DNA from: a virus
Length of the DNA: 24,003 nt
Strand: one strand, 5' to 3'
Virus record (IMG/VR): IMGVR_UViG_3300038326_000135
Coordinates: 1 to 24,003 of that record
Shown: positions 1 through 7,035 of the stretch, in pieces
Layout of the letters: each line of letters opens with the position of its first letter
Numbering within the stretch: the stretch's first letter is position 1
The notes under the pieces: generated by a model
What the model saw: the letters and a program-made list of their open reading frames with translations, nothing else
Database searches by the model: none
Told to the model about the DNA's origin: nothing
Program-made: the position numbers and the translations under genes

Positions 1-1
1 A

Positions 2-82
2 TTAGGATTAGTCCTAATAGGTTTAACAGCAGGATTTTCTGTTGATTATGCCGTCAGTAAAGCAAAGAAAGTTAATCAATAA
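2..82 (+). CDS. C-terminal end of a membrane-anchored protein (partial)
   Basis: An open frame enters from the left edge and stops with TAA at 80-82, giving 26 residues. The visible part begins with a hydrophobic stretch (LGLVLIGLTAGFSVDYAV) and ends in a basic tail (SKAKKVNQ), as expected for a single membrane-spanning segment with a short positively charged end. It lies directly upstream of the prohead protease; a portal protein would often sit here, but this ending does not look like one. It could be a small membrane or lysis-type protein. The function cannot be told from this fragment. Confidence 0.5.
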   Translation, partial: LGLVLIGLTAGFSVDYAVSKAKKVNQ

Positions 83-89
83 TTAGTGT

Positions 90-115
90 GTTTTTACACC
101 ACTTTTTATCTTTTT
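90..115 (+). terminator. T-rich putative archaeal terminator
   Basis: Three T runs (TTTTT, TTTTT, TTTTT) lie within 26 bases immediately after the stop of the upstream gene and before the promoter of the protease gene. Archaeal RNA polymerase terminates at such T tracts without needing a hairpin. The position between two genes supports the call; it rests on composition only. Confidence 0.4.
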
Positions 116-120
116 ATAAA

Positions 121-130
121 ACTTTATAAG
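121..130 (+). promoter_or_regulatory. TATA box of protease-scaffold gene
   Basis: CTTTATAAG is centred about 26 bases before the ATG at 153, the standard archaeal TATA-to-start distance. The transcript would therefore begin at or next to the ATG (leaderless). A second TTTTATAAA at about 111-120 is too far upstream to be preferred. Confidence 0.65.
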
Positions 131-152
131 TAAATAAGGTGCAATTCTTACT

Positions 153-1781
153 ATGGATAGCTTGTTCTTTAGAACACTGATAACGAAATCCCTTGTACCT
201 ACCGAGACTGATGATCGGTTCTTCGAGGGAGTTCTTACTGTCCAGATGAGAGACAAACAGGGCGAGGTAACAATCACTGATGAATTAATGAAGGTTCTTC
301 CAATATGGATGGACAGAGGTGCACCAATTACTGATACACATTCCAACCGGGTTGTTGGTAAAGGTATAAATTTTGCAAGAGTTGAGGTAAAGGGTGAGGA
401 TGGTGAGATGTTACCGGCAATTAAGATTACAGGAAAGATTCACAAGAATTATGAATTGGACAATGATATATGGGGTAAAATTAAATCAGGAGAATATAAG
501 GGATTGTCATTTGGTGGTGCAACCAAGGCAGAAAGACAGCCAATTCGAATGAAAGATGGTTCTATAGCTTATACTCTAGGAGACCTAGAACATTATGAAG
601 TTGCGGTATGTGCAGATCCGGCAGTACCGTTGGCATTAATTACTGACTACAATCCACTGGCAAAGGCTTCAACTATGGCAGAAGATTTAGGAAACGGTAA
701 AATGTTGATCAAATGTGACAAATATGGTTGCTACGTTAACAAAGATGCAGACCTAACAGAGGAAGATACATTTGATGGTAAAGTATCAAAATTAGTAGCA
801 GATGGAAAGACCAAAGAACAGGCAGAGAAAATTGTAGGTTCATTTGTGAAAGGTGAACAAGGAACTACATCTGAAGGTAATTCCGATTCTGAGATGGATG
901 GTAATCATCACTCAATGTATAATCAAGACGTAAATGAAGATGGTTCATCAGGTAGAAGAAATGTTGCTGTTAAAGAAGAATGGCAAGGAACTGGTGCACC
1001 ACAACCAAAAGAAGTTAAAGATGAAGAAGATGATAAAGATAAGAAAAAAGATTTACAACAACCGGACGGTGGATTGAGAGGACTGGGCGGTTATAATACA
1101 TCCCAACAGGGAGCTGATGACATTGCACAGGTATCCGAAGTAAAGGAAAAGGATATAAATGAGGAAAACTATATAAAGAACGAAAATCAAGAATCTGATA
1201 GTAATATGGCAAACGAATTAGAAAAGAAGCCTGAAGAAGAAGTTAAAGCTGAAATTGTCGACGAAGAACCTAAAGTTGAAAAAACTGAAGAAGAAGTCGA
1301 AGACAAAAATAAAGCTTTCGATGCTATCTCAGTGCAACTTAAAGCAATCATCGACGGACAAAAATCCCTAGGTGACCGCATTAAAGCACTAGAGACACCA
1401 ACTGATTTACCTTTAGTCCCAAAAGTCTCTGATAAAGATGACATAGGAGCTGAAGTAAAAGCACCAGACACTTATCAATCAAACTCGCGACAAGCTGGTT
1501 TAGATGACGATAAATCCGGTGAAAAGAAACCAGAAGGAGACAAAGGAAATCTTGCTATGCAAGAAAAAGCCTTAGTTAACAAAGCATCACACACTTTTAC
1601 AACTGAAACCCCACGACCAAATGCAGCACTCGAGACAATCGAGAAATCTTCTGGAAAAGACTACAGTCCAATCTTAAAAGATGCTAGAGCAAATGGATTC
1701 GAAGGTTTAAGTCAGGTTGCACAAAACATTCTTGCCGGCAAATATTATACACCAACTTCTGACGAAGTAGGAACATACTAA
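153..1781 (+). CDS. Prohead protease fused to capsid scaffold
   Basis: This 542-residue protein reads as a head maturation protease joined to a scaffold. Residues about 10-165 match the HK97-type S78 prohead protease layout. A histidine sits in the TDTHSNRVVGKG block (H63), a serine in KSGEYKGLSFGG (S119), and an acidic residue follows in LEHYEVAVCADPAVPLALI (E149 or E146), so all catalytic positions seem present. Residues about 180-235 form a small domain with KCDKYGCYV. From about 235 to the end the protein is highly charged, rich in Glu/Lys, low in hydrophobics and partly coiled-coil, as scaffolds are. The gene has its own leaderless promoter and is followed after one base by the capsid gene. 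Codon use changes near residue 352, where an internal promoter and ATG occur (separate entries). The protease would cut scaffold and capsid N-termini during head maturation. Confidence 0.85.
   Translation: MDSLFFRTLITKSLVPTETDDRFFEGVLTVQMRDKQGEVTITDELMKVLPIWMDRGAPITDTHSNRVVGKGINFARVEVKGEDGEMLPAIKITGKIHKNYELDNDIWGKIKSGEYKGLSFGGATKAERQPIRMKDGSIAYTLGDLEHYEVAVCADPAVPLALITDYNPLAKASTMAEDLGNGKMLIKCDKYGCYVNKDADLTEEDTFDGKVSKLVADGKTKEQAEKIVGSFVKGEQGTTSEGNSDSEMDGNHHSMYNQDVNEDGSSGRRNVAVKEEWQGTGAPQPKEVKDEEDDKDKKKDLQQPDGGLRGLGGYNTSQQGADDIAQVSEVKEKDINEENYIKNENQESDSNMANELEKKPEEEVKAEIVDEEPKVEKTEEEVEDKNKAFDAISVQLKAIIDGQKSLGDRIKALETPTDLPLVPKVSDKDDIGAEVKAPDTYQSNSRQAGLDDDKSGEKKPEGDKGNLAMQEKALVNKASHTFTTETPRPNAALETIEKSSGKDYSPILKDARANGFEGLSQVAQNILAGKYYTPTSDEVGTY
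1161..1178 (+). promoter_or_regulatory. Internal promoter inside the protease-scaffold gene
   Basis: Within the coding sequence, GAGGAAAACTATATAAAG combines a purine-rich BRE-like element with a strong TATA box (about 1170-1178). It lies 36 bases (TATA start to ATG) before the in-frame ATG at 1206, close to the 35 bases seen at the adhesin gene at 12854. It could transcribe a scaffold-capsid mRNA independent of the protease. TATA-like words are common in AT-rich DNA; the BRE, the spacing and the codon-use change just downstream raise the odds. Confidence 0.5.
1206..1781 (+). CDS. Possible nested scaffold protein (in-frame internal start)
   Basis: The in-frame ATG at 1206 (residue 352 of the long protein) would give a 191-residue product beginning MANELEKKPEEE. 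It is acidic and Lys/Glu-rich with a likely coiled coil around KAFDAISVQLKAIIDGQKSLGDR split over residues 388-415 of the long form. A BRE/TATA element lies upstream at the right distance. From about here the DNA uses almost only GAA for Glu and more C-ending codons, like the capsid gene, while the protease part uses mixed GAG/GAA. Nested scaffolds made from the end of a protease gene are known in lambda (C/Nu3), although there the start is translational. Whether this short form is made is inference. Confidence 0.4.
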   Translation: MANELEKKPEEEVKAEIVDEEPKVEKTEEEVEDKNKAFDAISVQLKAIIDGQKSLGDRIKALETPTDLPLVPKVSDKDDIGAEVKAPDTYQSNSRQAGLDDDKSGEKKPEGDKGNLAMQEKALVNKASHTFTTETPRPNAALETIEKSSGKDYSPILKDARANGFEGLSQVAQNILAGKYYTPTSDEVGTY

Positions 1782-1782
1782 G

Positions 1783-2997
1783 ATGACTCAAATCCGAACA
1801 ATAGACGAACTTGAGGCACTTCATTATGGATACAACCGCAATTTGTTGAGAAAGGCTGACGCCCCAGTAACAACATCAACAGCTGGCACATTCAACGCCA
1901 TCTTTGGTGCATATGCATGGGCTCAATTAAACCTTGAAGCCAACGCATTCGGAGTTCTCCCAAAATACCCTTGGGATAAATCTGGATGGAGGGTCATAAC
2001 TGCAAAACCAACATTGAATACAACCAATGGTAATACTACCTTGGGTGGAACCAGTGAAGGTGGCAGTATAGCAGAAACCGTAAAACCAACACTACAAGAA
2101 CTAGATGTACGTCCAAAGACAGCTCAGTTGCCTTTCAGTGCATCAGAAGTTATGGAGTGGTTGTCTACACATTCAAAAGACGACATTTGGGGAGGTCTCG
2201 GCTCACTCAGACTCTATATGGCAGTTCAACATAAGGAATTCCTTAATAGAATGCTACTTGCCGACGTAGAAAGTGAAGCAGCAGGTGCCAGTGCTAATAA
2301 CGCTGGTAGTACAGACTTTGAATCATTGGACAGAATTATTTCTTCCGATGCTGAAGAGGATGCATTAGGCGGAACATACACAGGTATGTACGACCCATGG
2401 GCTGCTAACGCAACTGTAGACAGAGATTCTGGTACAGACTTTGACTGTACAGTAGAATCTGCTTCTGGTACAATTGGTACCGACGGAGTCCTTACTGACG
2501 ACACTCTAAGAACTTTCCTCAGAAAGGTTAGAATCGCAGCAGGTAAAGACCCAAACGTTTTCCTAGGCTCTCACGAAGTCTACTCAGAAATACAAGGCTT
2601 GTACATGCCTTCAGTCCGTATCGCAAACCCTTACGGTGAAGCACTCGTACAAATCGACGTAAATGGTATCCAAACATTTAAGGGTACTGGAGTAGGAATT
2701 CATGTAGACTCTATCTATGGAATCCCATACATCCCAACCAAAGACGCCCCATCTGGTGGCGGAGATGAAGTTGGTAGACTATTTGCATTAGATACATCTG
2801 ATGCAGAAGGTTATGGATACCCAAGACTCGGAATTCAAGTCGCAATCCCAACCGAATACTATGAAGCAACTAGACGTTCACCTGGTTACCCATTCGTAAA
2901 CAATGCATTTGTTGAGAAAGGTGTATTCAGAACTATGGGCGAAACAGTTTGTAGACACTTCAAATCACAAGGTAAGATTAGAGATATCAAACTCTAG
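1783..2997 (+). CDS. Major capsid protein, HK97-fold candidate
   Basis: A 404-residue protein placed directly after the protease-scaffold gene, the usual site of the major capsid protein. It starts one base after the upstream TAA, with a TAGGAA element about 9 bases before the ATG. Features consistent with this role are a cleavable-looking N-terminal region (first about 30 residues), a central acidic, glycine-rich stretch with many Thr and Ser, and a C-terminal part with PNVFLGSHEVYSEIQGLY and GIPYIPTKDAP, resembling P-domain and A-domain segments of HK97-fold proteins. Codon use is distinct: many GAC, AAC, ATC and CTC codons, unlike the tail genes, which suggests selection for high expression. 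A T-rich terminator follows. I assign it from position, length and codon bias more than from a signature motif. Confidence 0.8.
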   Translation: MTQIRTIDELEALHYGYNRNLLRKADAPVTTSTAGTFNAIFGAYAWAQLNLEANAFGVLPKYPWDKSGWRVITAKPTLNTTNGNTTLGGTSEGGSIAETVKPTLQELDVRPKTAQLPFSASEVMEWLSTHSKDDIWGGLGSLRLYMAVQHKEFLNRMLLADVESEAAGASANNAGSTDFESLDRIISSDAEEDALGGTYTGMYDPWAANATVDRDSGTDFDCTVESASGTIGTDGVLTDDTLRTFLRKVRIAAGKDPNVFLGSHEVYSEIQGLYMPSVRIANPYGEALVQIDVNGIQTFKGTGVGIHVDSIYGIPYIPTKDAPSGGGDEVGRLFALDTSDAEGYGYPRLGIQVAIPTEYYEATRRSPGYPFVNNAFVEKGVFRTMGETVCRHFKSQGKIRDIKL

Positions 2998-3007
2998 AAT
3001 AAAATAC

Positions 3008-3023
3008 TTATTTTTATTTTTTT
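3008..3023 (+). terminator. T-rich terminator after the capsid gene
   Basis: TTATTTTTATTTTTTT follows the capsid stop by about 10 bases and runs into the next TATA box. It is a plausible archaeal T-tract terminator for the head transcript. No hairpin is evident. Confidence 0.5.
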
Positions 3024-3034
3024 AAATATATATA
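3021..3034 (+). promoter_or_regulatory. TATA box of gene at 3058
   Basis: TTTAAATATATATA ends about 24 bases before the ATG at 3058. This predicts a leaderless or very short-leader transcript. Confidence 0.65.
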
Positions 3035-3057
3035 CAAGTATTTTCCTACACTTATTA

Positions 3058-3450
3058 ATGGCAATCACAGTCGCACAGAATTCAGACCATAAGAGTCTAA
3101 CAGGAAAAACTCTAGCCGTTCAAGCAGAATTGACTTCCAAATTAAAGTCAGTTGTTGTCGATGTCACCTATGGTGCTTCAGACAATTATGCAACAAACGG
3201 TAATACAGTTGACCTTTCTTTGGGCGGTAGAATCAGTACAGTAATCGGAGCAGAAATTCTCCATGCTAATAAAGGTCTACTTTTGCAATACGCACCAGCA
3301 ACAGCTGGAGCAGCAGCCACTGGAAAAGTTAAAGCTTATGGTCATACTCCAACAAGTGCAACAGCAACAGTTGTAGCACTTGAGGAACTAGATAACGCTG
3401 ACACAGCAGTGAATAGTATGACTATTCGCGTTCGTGTAACAGGTTTCTAA
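3058..3450 (+). CDS. Small virion protein, candidate capsid decoration
   Basis: A 130-residue protein rich in Ala, Thr and Val with alternating beta-type patterning and no Cys, transmembrane segment or signal peptide. A central block (DLSLGGRISTVIGAEI), a short GAAATGKVKAYG turn and an ending in MTIRVRVTGF recall small beta-structured proteins found just after the capsid gene in many marine phages, where they are thought to decorate or stabilise the capsid. That is a remembered family resemblance, not a search result. It has its own TATA box and a downstream T-tract, so it is probably transcribed alone and strongly. Codons are C-rich, like the capsid gene. It could also be another small structural protein. 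Confidence 0.55.
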   Translation: MAITVAQNSDHKSLTGKTLAVQAELTSKLKSVVVDVTYGASDNYATNGNTVDLSLGGRISTVIGAEILHANKGLLLQYAPATAGAAATGKVKAYGHTPTSATATVVALEELDNADTAVNSMTIRVRVTGF

Positions 3451-3464
3451 CCTTTTTTTCTTTT
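3451..3464 (+). terminator. T-rich terminator
   Basis: CCTTTTTTTCTTTT begins at the base after the stop codon of the 3058 gene and precedes the TATA box of the next gene. It is the clearest T-tract terminator of the window. Confidence 0.55.
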
Positions 3465-3471
3465 AATAATA

Positions 3472-3484
3472 CTTATATATTATA
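3472..3484 (+). promoter_or_regulatory. TATA box of gene at 3501
   Basis: CTTATATATTATA is centred about 24 bases before the ATG at 3501, giving a leaderless start. Confidence 0.65.
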
Positions 3485-3500
3485 CTCATTATCAATATTT

Positions 3501-3770
3501 ATGGTTGAACTTAATCACAATGTAGTTAATATCAATTCAGATACCTTGATCAAAGGTGCTCACGGTGTAATTGTTGCTGTCAAAGTAATGAAGGCAGGTT
3601 CAAGTGGGGCTAAGATTGAACTAAGAAACGGTACAACTGGTTCCGCAGCTGTCGAGTTTACAGTCTTTGGAGAGGATGTCCAGGACTTGGGAAGTATTAA
3701 CAGACGATTTGAAGCAGGTATATATGCAGATGTCACAGGATCAGCAGAATATCTAATAATATTTAAATAG
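3501..3770 (+). CDS. Small beta-rich virion protein, possible decoration protein
   Basis: This 89-residue protein has a pattern of short beta strands: GAHGVIVAVKVMKAG, AKIELRNGTTGSAAVEF and AGIYADVTGSAEYLIIF. The core of a strand, then K/R-IELxxGTTGS, then a VTGSAEYLI end is typical of small jelly-roll-like virion proteins placed between capsid and connector genes in phages. It has a private TATA box, a T-tract upstream, and its own stop codon lies inside the promoter of the next gene. No enzyme motif is present. The likely role is capsid decoration or a head accessory; this is inferred from position and fold pattern. Confidence 0.5.
   Translation: MVELNHNVVNINSDTLIKGAHGVIVAVKVMKAGSSGAKIELRNGTTGSAAVEFTVFGEDVQDLGSINRRFEAGIYADVTGSAEYLIIFK
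3754..3769 (+). promoter_or_regulatory. Structural-gene promoter, TAATAATATTTAAATA
   Basis: The 16-base word TAATAATATTTAAATA occurs here, at 5604 and at 12813, each time before a structural gene. It spans the end of the upstream gene (stop TAG at 3768-3770) and sits 37 bases before the ATG at 3791, with the TATA part about 26 bases away. Confidence 0.7.
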
Positions 3771-3790
3771 AAAGCAACGCTTATATATTC

Positions 3791-4432
3791 ATGGCAACTC
3801 CTGTTTACTGTACCGTCGCTGATGTATCCGATTTTCTACGTGTTCCTATCACTGCTACTACTACTCCAAACAAGACTCAGGTCACGAAACTCATAAATCG
3901 AAAGGAGGAGGAACTTGACAGAAGAATGGGACATGCATGGAGAAGCAAGACAAAGACAAAAGAACTTCACGATTTACCTTTACTTTACACTTTTGGATGG
4001 GGTACTCCTATCTTCCTTCAACACAGGAACATATACGAATTTGATGTAGACCAGGGTGACAAGATCGAGATTTGGGAAGGTGCAGCTTCAAACTGGACAA
4101 ACATCCTTGGAAACGAGTCATGGTATGATGTAAATTATGAAAGAGGTACAGTACATCTCAGAGGTTATATTTTTTCCATACTCAGAAAAAACAGATGTAG
4201 AGTAACATATCGTTACGGTGGAGAAAACTTTGCAGGTGATACTGAAATTCCATATGATATTCAGGACTGTGTTGTAAAAATGGTTGCAATGGAAATTATG
4301 AACACCAGTTTCAGAATGGATACAATACCAATGGGTGGAGAAGGTATCAATATAGGTCAGGTTAAACGTGAATGGCGTGAAGACATCGAGAAATGTATCA
4401 ATAATAGAAGAGAAATCTTCGTGATCCCTTGA
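3791..4432 (+). CDS. Head-tail connector / head completion protein
   Basis: A 213-residue protein. The N-terminus (PVYCTVADVSDFLRVPIT, then a helix with NKTQVTKLINRKEEELDRRM) matches the general pattern of gp6-like adaptor proteins: a short ATxxDV element followed by helices ending in a basic region. These form the ring that binds the portal and starts the neck. The middle is beta-rich with many aromatic residues, and the C-terminal third is helical again (IQDCVVKMVAMEIM). It has a structural-class promoter and its TGA overlaps the next start (TTGA at 4429-4432). Its position after head genes and before the tail terminator supports the role. It is longer than minimal adaptors because of the central beta region. 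Confidence 0.65.
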   Translation: MATPVYCTVADVSDFLRVPITATTTPNKTQVTKLINRKEEELDRRMGHAWRSKTKTKELHDLPLLYTFGWGTPIFLQHRNIYEFDVDQGDKIEIWEGAASNWTNILGNESWYDVNYERGTVHLRGYIFSILRKNRCRVTYRYGGENFAGDTEIPYDIQDCVVKMVAMEIMNTSFRMDTIPMGGEGINIGQVKREWREDIEKCINNRREIFVIP

Positions 4433-5190
4433 CACTTGGTGCTGATTTAATACTACAGGGACATTCTCTAGGTGGTGTAAAAGGTGGTATTACTAAACAT
4501 GTTAGAAAATTAACTGATAGTAAGATTGGATTTATTGAAGTATTAGAAGAAGCTATATTTATGAAAAAATCAAATGATTTAAGTTTCGTTAGGGAATATT
4601 ATAATAAAAGAGGATATACAAAGAATGCTGTAAATCTTATAACTAAAGGAATGGAAGATGATGATAAAATAGAAGATAAAGAATTTAGACAGGTGTTAGA
4701 AATAAATGAGAATGCAAACATTCCTGCTGGAACATGGGTAAATTGGAGTTCATTAAATTTATGGGTAGAGAGTCAATGGATAGGTGATAACTTACATGTT
4801 GTTTCAAGTGCATATGCTGACTATTCTAGTAAAATAAGAGAAAGAAATTTACATAGGAAAAGAACAAAACATAGTTACGAGAGATATACATATGATAAAA
4901 AATACCAACCAAAGTTCGATGATTTAGGTAACCAAATATTTAAAGCATTAGACAAAAAATCAATAAAATCATTTGAAGAATTTTTAGATGATTTCTTATC
5001 AGGTGTGACATTTGCAATACAAAGAAACATACATGACAATGGTTCAAAACAACATTATAAGACATATACTGATAAGGAGACTGGAGTATTAATTAAAATT
5101 CAACATTTTAATGGTTCTGAACACTGGATGGCACCACATTATAAGGAACTTTATAAACATGTAGACGAAGAGGGAATGGAATGGGAATAG
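4429..5190 (+). CDS. Unknown neck/head-closure-region protein
   Basis: I do not recognise this 253-residue protein. It starts with TTG overlapping the upstream TGA (TTGA) and no good Shine-Dalgarno element, so re-initiation by the terminating ribosome is likely. It is hydrophilic, Lys/Asp/Tyr-rich, and mostly helical, with a short motif SSLNLWVESQW around residue 103 and a His/Lys-rich C-terminal part (HYKTYTDKETG, EHWMAPHYKELYKH). There is no signal peptide or membrane segment. Its position between the connector and the probable tail terminator suggests a head-closure or neck protein of the HK97 gp10 kind, or a minor head protein. Codon use is strongly A/T-ending, unlike the capsid genes. 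Its last 10 bases overlap the next gene. Confidence 0.6.
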   Translation: MTLGADLILQGHSLGGVKGGITKHVRKLTDSKIGFIEVLEEAIFMKKSNDLSFVREYYNKRGYTKNAVNLITKGMEDDDKIEDKEFRQVLEINENANIPAGTWVNWSSLNLWVESQWIGDNLHVVSSAYADYSSKIRERNLHRKRTKHSYERYTYDKKYQPKFDDLGNQIFKALDKKSIKSFEEFLDDFLSGVTFAIQRNIHDNGSKQHYKTYTDKETGVLIKIQHFNGSEHWMAPHYKELYKHVDEEGMEWE

Positions 5191-5606
5191 CAGTATACGA
5201 TGTAATTGATGATTTCATTAATATGATTAATGATAATTGGGGATCAGCAGGAGATGCTGGGATTACTCCTAGACTAGAGAAAGTATGGGAAGAAAAAAAG
5301 GTAGGGTTTGTTGATGATCGTAGAGATATAGTTGTAGTTGAACCAGTAGATGAATCTATAAAATATTTTGGATTATACGGTTCAGATTTCTTACATTCAC
5401 CGCTAATCAAGGTGGATATAAGATCATATCAGGATTCTGTCAGACATAACGATATAGTCAATGAAATATCACGAATTATAAAGTCTCAGATAAGACGAAC
5501 AGGGTATGTTGACGTCAGGGTAATGTCAAGCAAATCCCTTAACAGTCTTTATCGTAATTTGTTCAGACATGTATTGGAAGTAAGATATAGGAAACTTAAC
5601 CCTTAA
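5181..5606 (+). CDS. Probable tail terminator / tail completion protein
   Basis: A 141-residue protein that overlaps the upstream gene by 10 bases, with an AGAGGG Shine-Dalgarno element about 7 bases before its ATG. The layout is an N-terminal helix (DVIDDFINMINDNW), a long strand region with RRDIVVVEPVDESI, then SPLIKVDIRSYQDS, a second helix (HNDIVNEISRIIKSQI) and a final strand ending in HVLEVRYRKL. This alpha-beta-alpha-beta layout, and the place just before the tube protein, fit tail terminators that cap the tube and join it to the neck. No sequence signature proves it. Confidence 0.55.
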   Translation: MGIAVYDVIDDFINMINDNWGSAGDAGITPRLEKVWEEKKVGFVDDRRDIVVVEPVDESIKYFGLYGSDFLHSPLIKVDIRSYQDSVRHNDIVNEISRIIKSQIRRTGYVDVRVMSSKSLNSLYRNLFRHVLEVRYRKLNP

Positions 5607-5619
5607 TAATATTTAAATA
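5604..5619 (+). promoter_or_regulatory. Structural-gene promoter, TAATAATATTTAAATA
   Basis: This is the same 16-base word as at 3754 and 12813. The TATA centre is about 26 bases before position 5639-5641, which selects GTG at 5639 rather than ATG at 5648 as the start of the tube gene. Confidence 0.7.
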
Positions 5620-5638
5620 CTAATACGCTATCTAATAA

Positions 5639-6661
5639 GTGAGTAAAATGGTTCGAACTGGTGCTAATAGTTATCTTAAATATGGATGGGAAACAACGTT
5701 TGCCACAAAATCTAGTTCCATGACCAAGCCATTTGGTCTACAACAGTCAGTAGGTAACTGGTCTGTAAATAACTCTAGAAAAGACCTCAGAAAATTAGGT
5801 CAAATTGAAAGAGAGGCATTCGCATATGGTCAACAGAATGGTTCTTTATCAGTAGATTTTGTACTATCAAATCCTTGGGTTTTTAAAGCATTATACGGAA
5901 CACCTTCAACAACAGGCTCTGCATCAGATTTTACACATACTTATCCTCATGCATCAAACGGACAACCAAAAACTGTTCAGCCTATCTCATGTGAGATTGG
6001 ATTCCAGGCAGAAGACGCAACAAATGCAACAGTAGTAAGAAGTATGTTAGGTGGAGTTTTAACAGGATTAAATATCAGTACAGCAGTAGATGATTTAGTT
6101 AATGTTTCAGCTGATATCACTTATGGAAGTGAAGCAGATCCATCAAATACAGTTTCAGATTTCGATACATCCCCACCAGCAGATGATATTAATTTTCCTT
6201 ATACATTCGCACATGGATCATTAAAATGGTATAACGGTTCATCATTGGCAACAGTAGCAGAAGTACAAAGTGTCAGTGTTGCATTTACACAAAACGTCAA
6301 TCTATTATACAGAATTGGATCACATAAAGCAACCGCAGCATATAGACAAGGGTTTGACATTAACGGTTCATTCCAAGCCTCATGGAAAGATGATGCAATG
6401 TTTAAACAATTATTAAACCAAATTGAAACTACTCCAACAACAGAAATTTACTCTGGTTCAAACACCGCATTAGAATTAAAATTCACTAATGGAGCAAGTG
6501 GTGCATCTGAGAAAACAATTACAATGAATATTTATGGTGTTGCAATAGATAGTCAATCTGTTGATGGTATTAGACCAGTAGACCCAGTATTTGAAACAAT
6601 TAACTGGGAAGCAAGAGGTGCAACAATCATCGCAAATAACAGTATAACAACTGCATTATAG
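5639..6661 (+). CDS. Major tail tube protein
   Basis: A 340-residue beta-rich protein in the usual tail-tube position, after the tail terminator and before the tail assembly chaperone. Near the N-terminus KYGWETTFAT is the strand-turn seen in many tube proteins (KWGEETTYGT-like). This is followed by VNNSRKDLRKLGQIERE and a GSLSVDFVLSNPWVFKALYG segment typical of phage tail tube proteins of this type. The C-terminal half has several long strands and a DGIRPVDPVFETINWEARG block. The length suggests an added C-terminal Ig-like domain. I chose GTG 5639 (MSKMVRTG) because the promoter is spaced for it. It is transcribed from a structural-class promoter, and as the main tube building block should be highly expressed. 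No sheath gene follows. Confidence 0.75.
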   Translation: MSKMVRTGANSYLKYGWETTFATKSSSMTKPFGLQQSVGNWSVNNSRKDLRKLGQIEREAFAYGQQNGSLSVDFVLSNPWVFKALYGTPSTTGSASDFTHTYPHASNGQPKTVQPISCEIGFQAEDATNATVVRSMLGGVLTGLNISTAVDDLVNVSADITYGSEADPSNTVSDFDTSPPADDINFPYTFAHGSLKWYNGSSLATVAEVQSVSVAFTQNVNLLYRIGSHKATAAYRQGFDINGSFQASWKDDAMFKQLLNQIETTPTTEIYSGSNTALELKFTNGASGASEKTITMNIYGVAIDSQSVDGIRPVDPVFETINWEARGATIIANNSITTAL

Positions 6662-6666
6662 ATAGA

Positions 6667-6676
6667 CTTTTATACA
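6667..6676 (+). promoter_or_regulatory. TATA box of tail chaperone gene
   Basis: CTTTTATAC is centred about 25 bases before the ATG at 6697, giving a leaderless start. Confidence 0.55.
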
Positions 6677-6696
6677 ACTATTTTACATATATTTGT

Positions 6697-7035
6697 ATGA
6701 CTATAAAGAAATTTACAATAGATTATAAAGGTAAAAAAGAACCTATAGAATATGACGATGATATGTCATTCGGAGTATTTGAGAAAATCATTAGAGAATG
6801 TGCAGATATTTCAGATGAATCTAAAATGTTAACAAATGTTCAAGGATATAGAAAAGCTATATTATTAAATGCTTTAACAAAAGCACCATTTGAAATTACT
6901 GAGGAAGGAATAGAAAAAGTGGGTTATAAAATATTATTAAAAATAGCAGATAAGGTGGTGGCATCATACCCTTTAGGGGATTATTTGAGCCAGACGATGA
7001 AGCCATTCGAAGACTCACCTCTTACGATAAACTAA
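6697..7035 (+). CDS. Tail assembly chaperone, short form (gpG-like)
   Basis: A 112-residue protein sits between the tube and tape measure genes, where long-tailed phages encode the tail assembly chaperone. It begins with a small beta region (KFTIDYKGKKEPIEYDDDMSFG) and continues as helices, similar in layout to lambda gpG-type chaperones. These coat the tape measure protein and recruit tube subunits. The frame ends at TAA 7033-7035, but the -1 frame stays open from 6954 to 7265. The heptamer C CCT TTA at 6969-6975 lies at codons 92-93, so a fraction of ribosomes should make a longer G-T-like protein (next entry). Confidence 0.8.
   Translation: MTIKKFTIDYKGKKEPIEYDDDMSFGVFEKIIRECADISDESKMLTNVQGYRKAILLNALTKAPFEITEEGIEKVGYKILLKIADKVVASYPLGDYLSQTMKPFEDSPLTIN

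Noticed and set aside
5648-6661. ATG 5648 as start of the tail tube gene
   Set aside because: The TATA box is spaced for a leaderless start at GTG 5639; the ATG start would leave a 9-base leader and lose three residues. It cannot be fully excluded.
6986-7017. A stem-loop stimulating the frameshift
   Set aside because: Only a 4-bp stem with a long loop can be drawn by eye; no convincing hairpin or pseudoknot.
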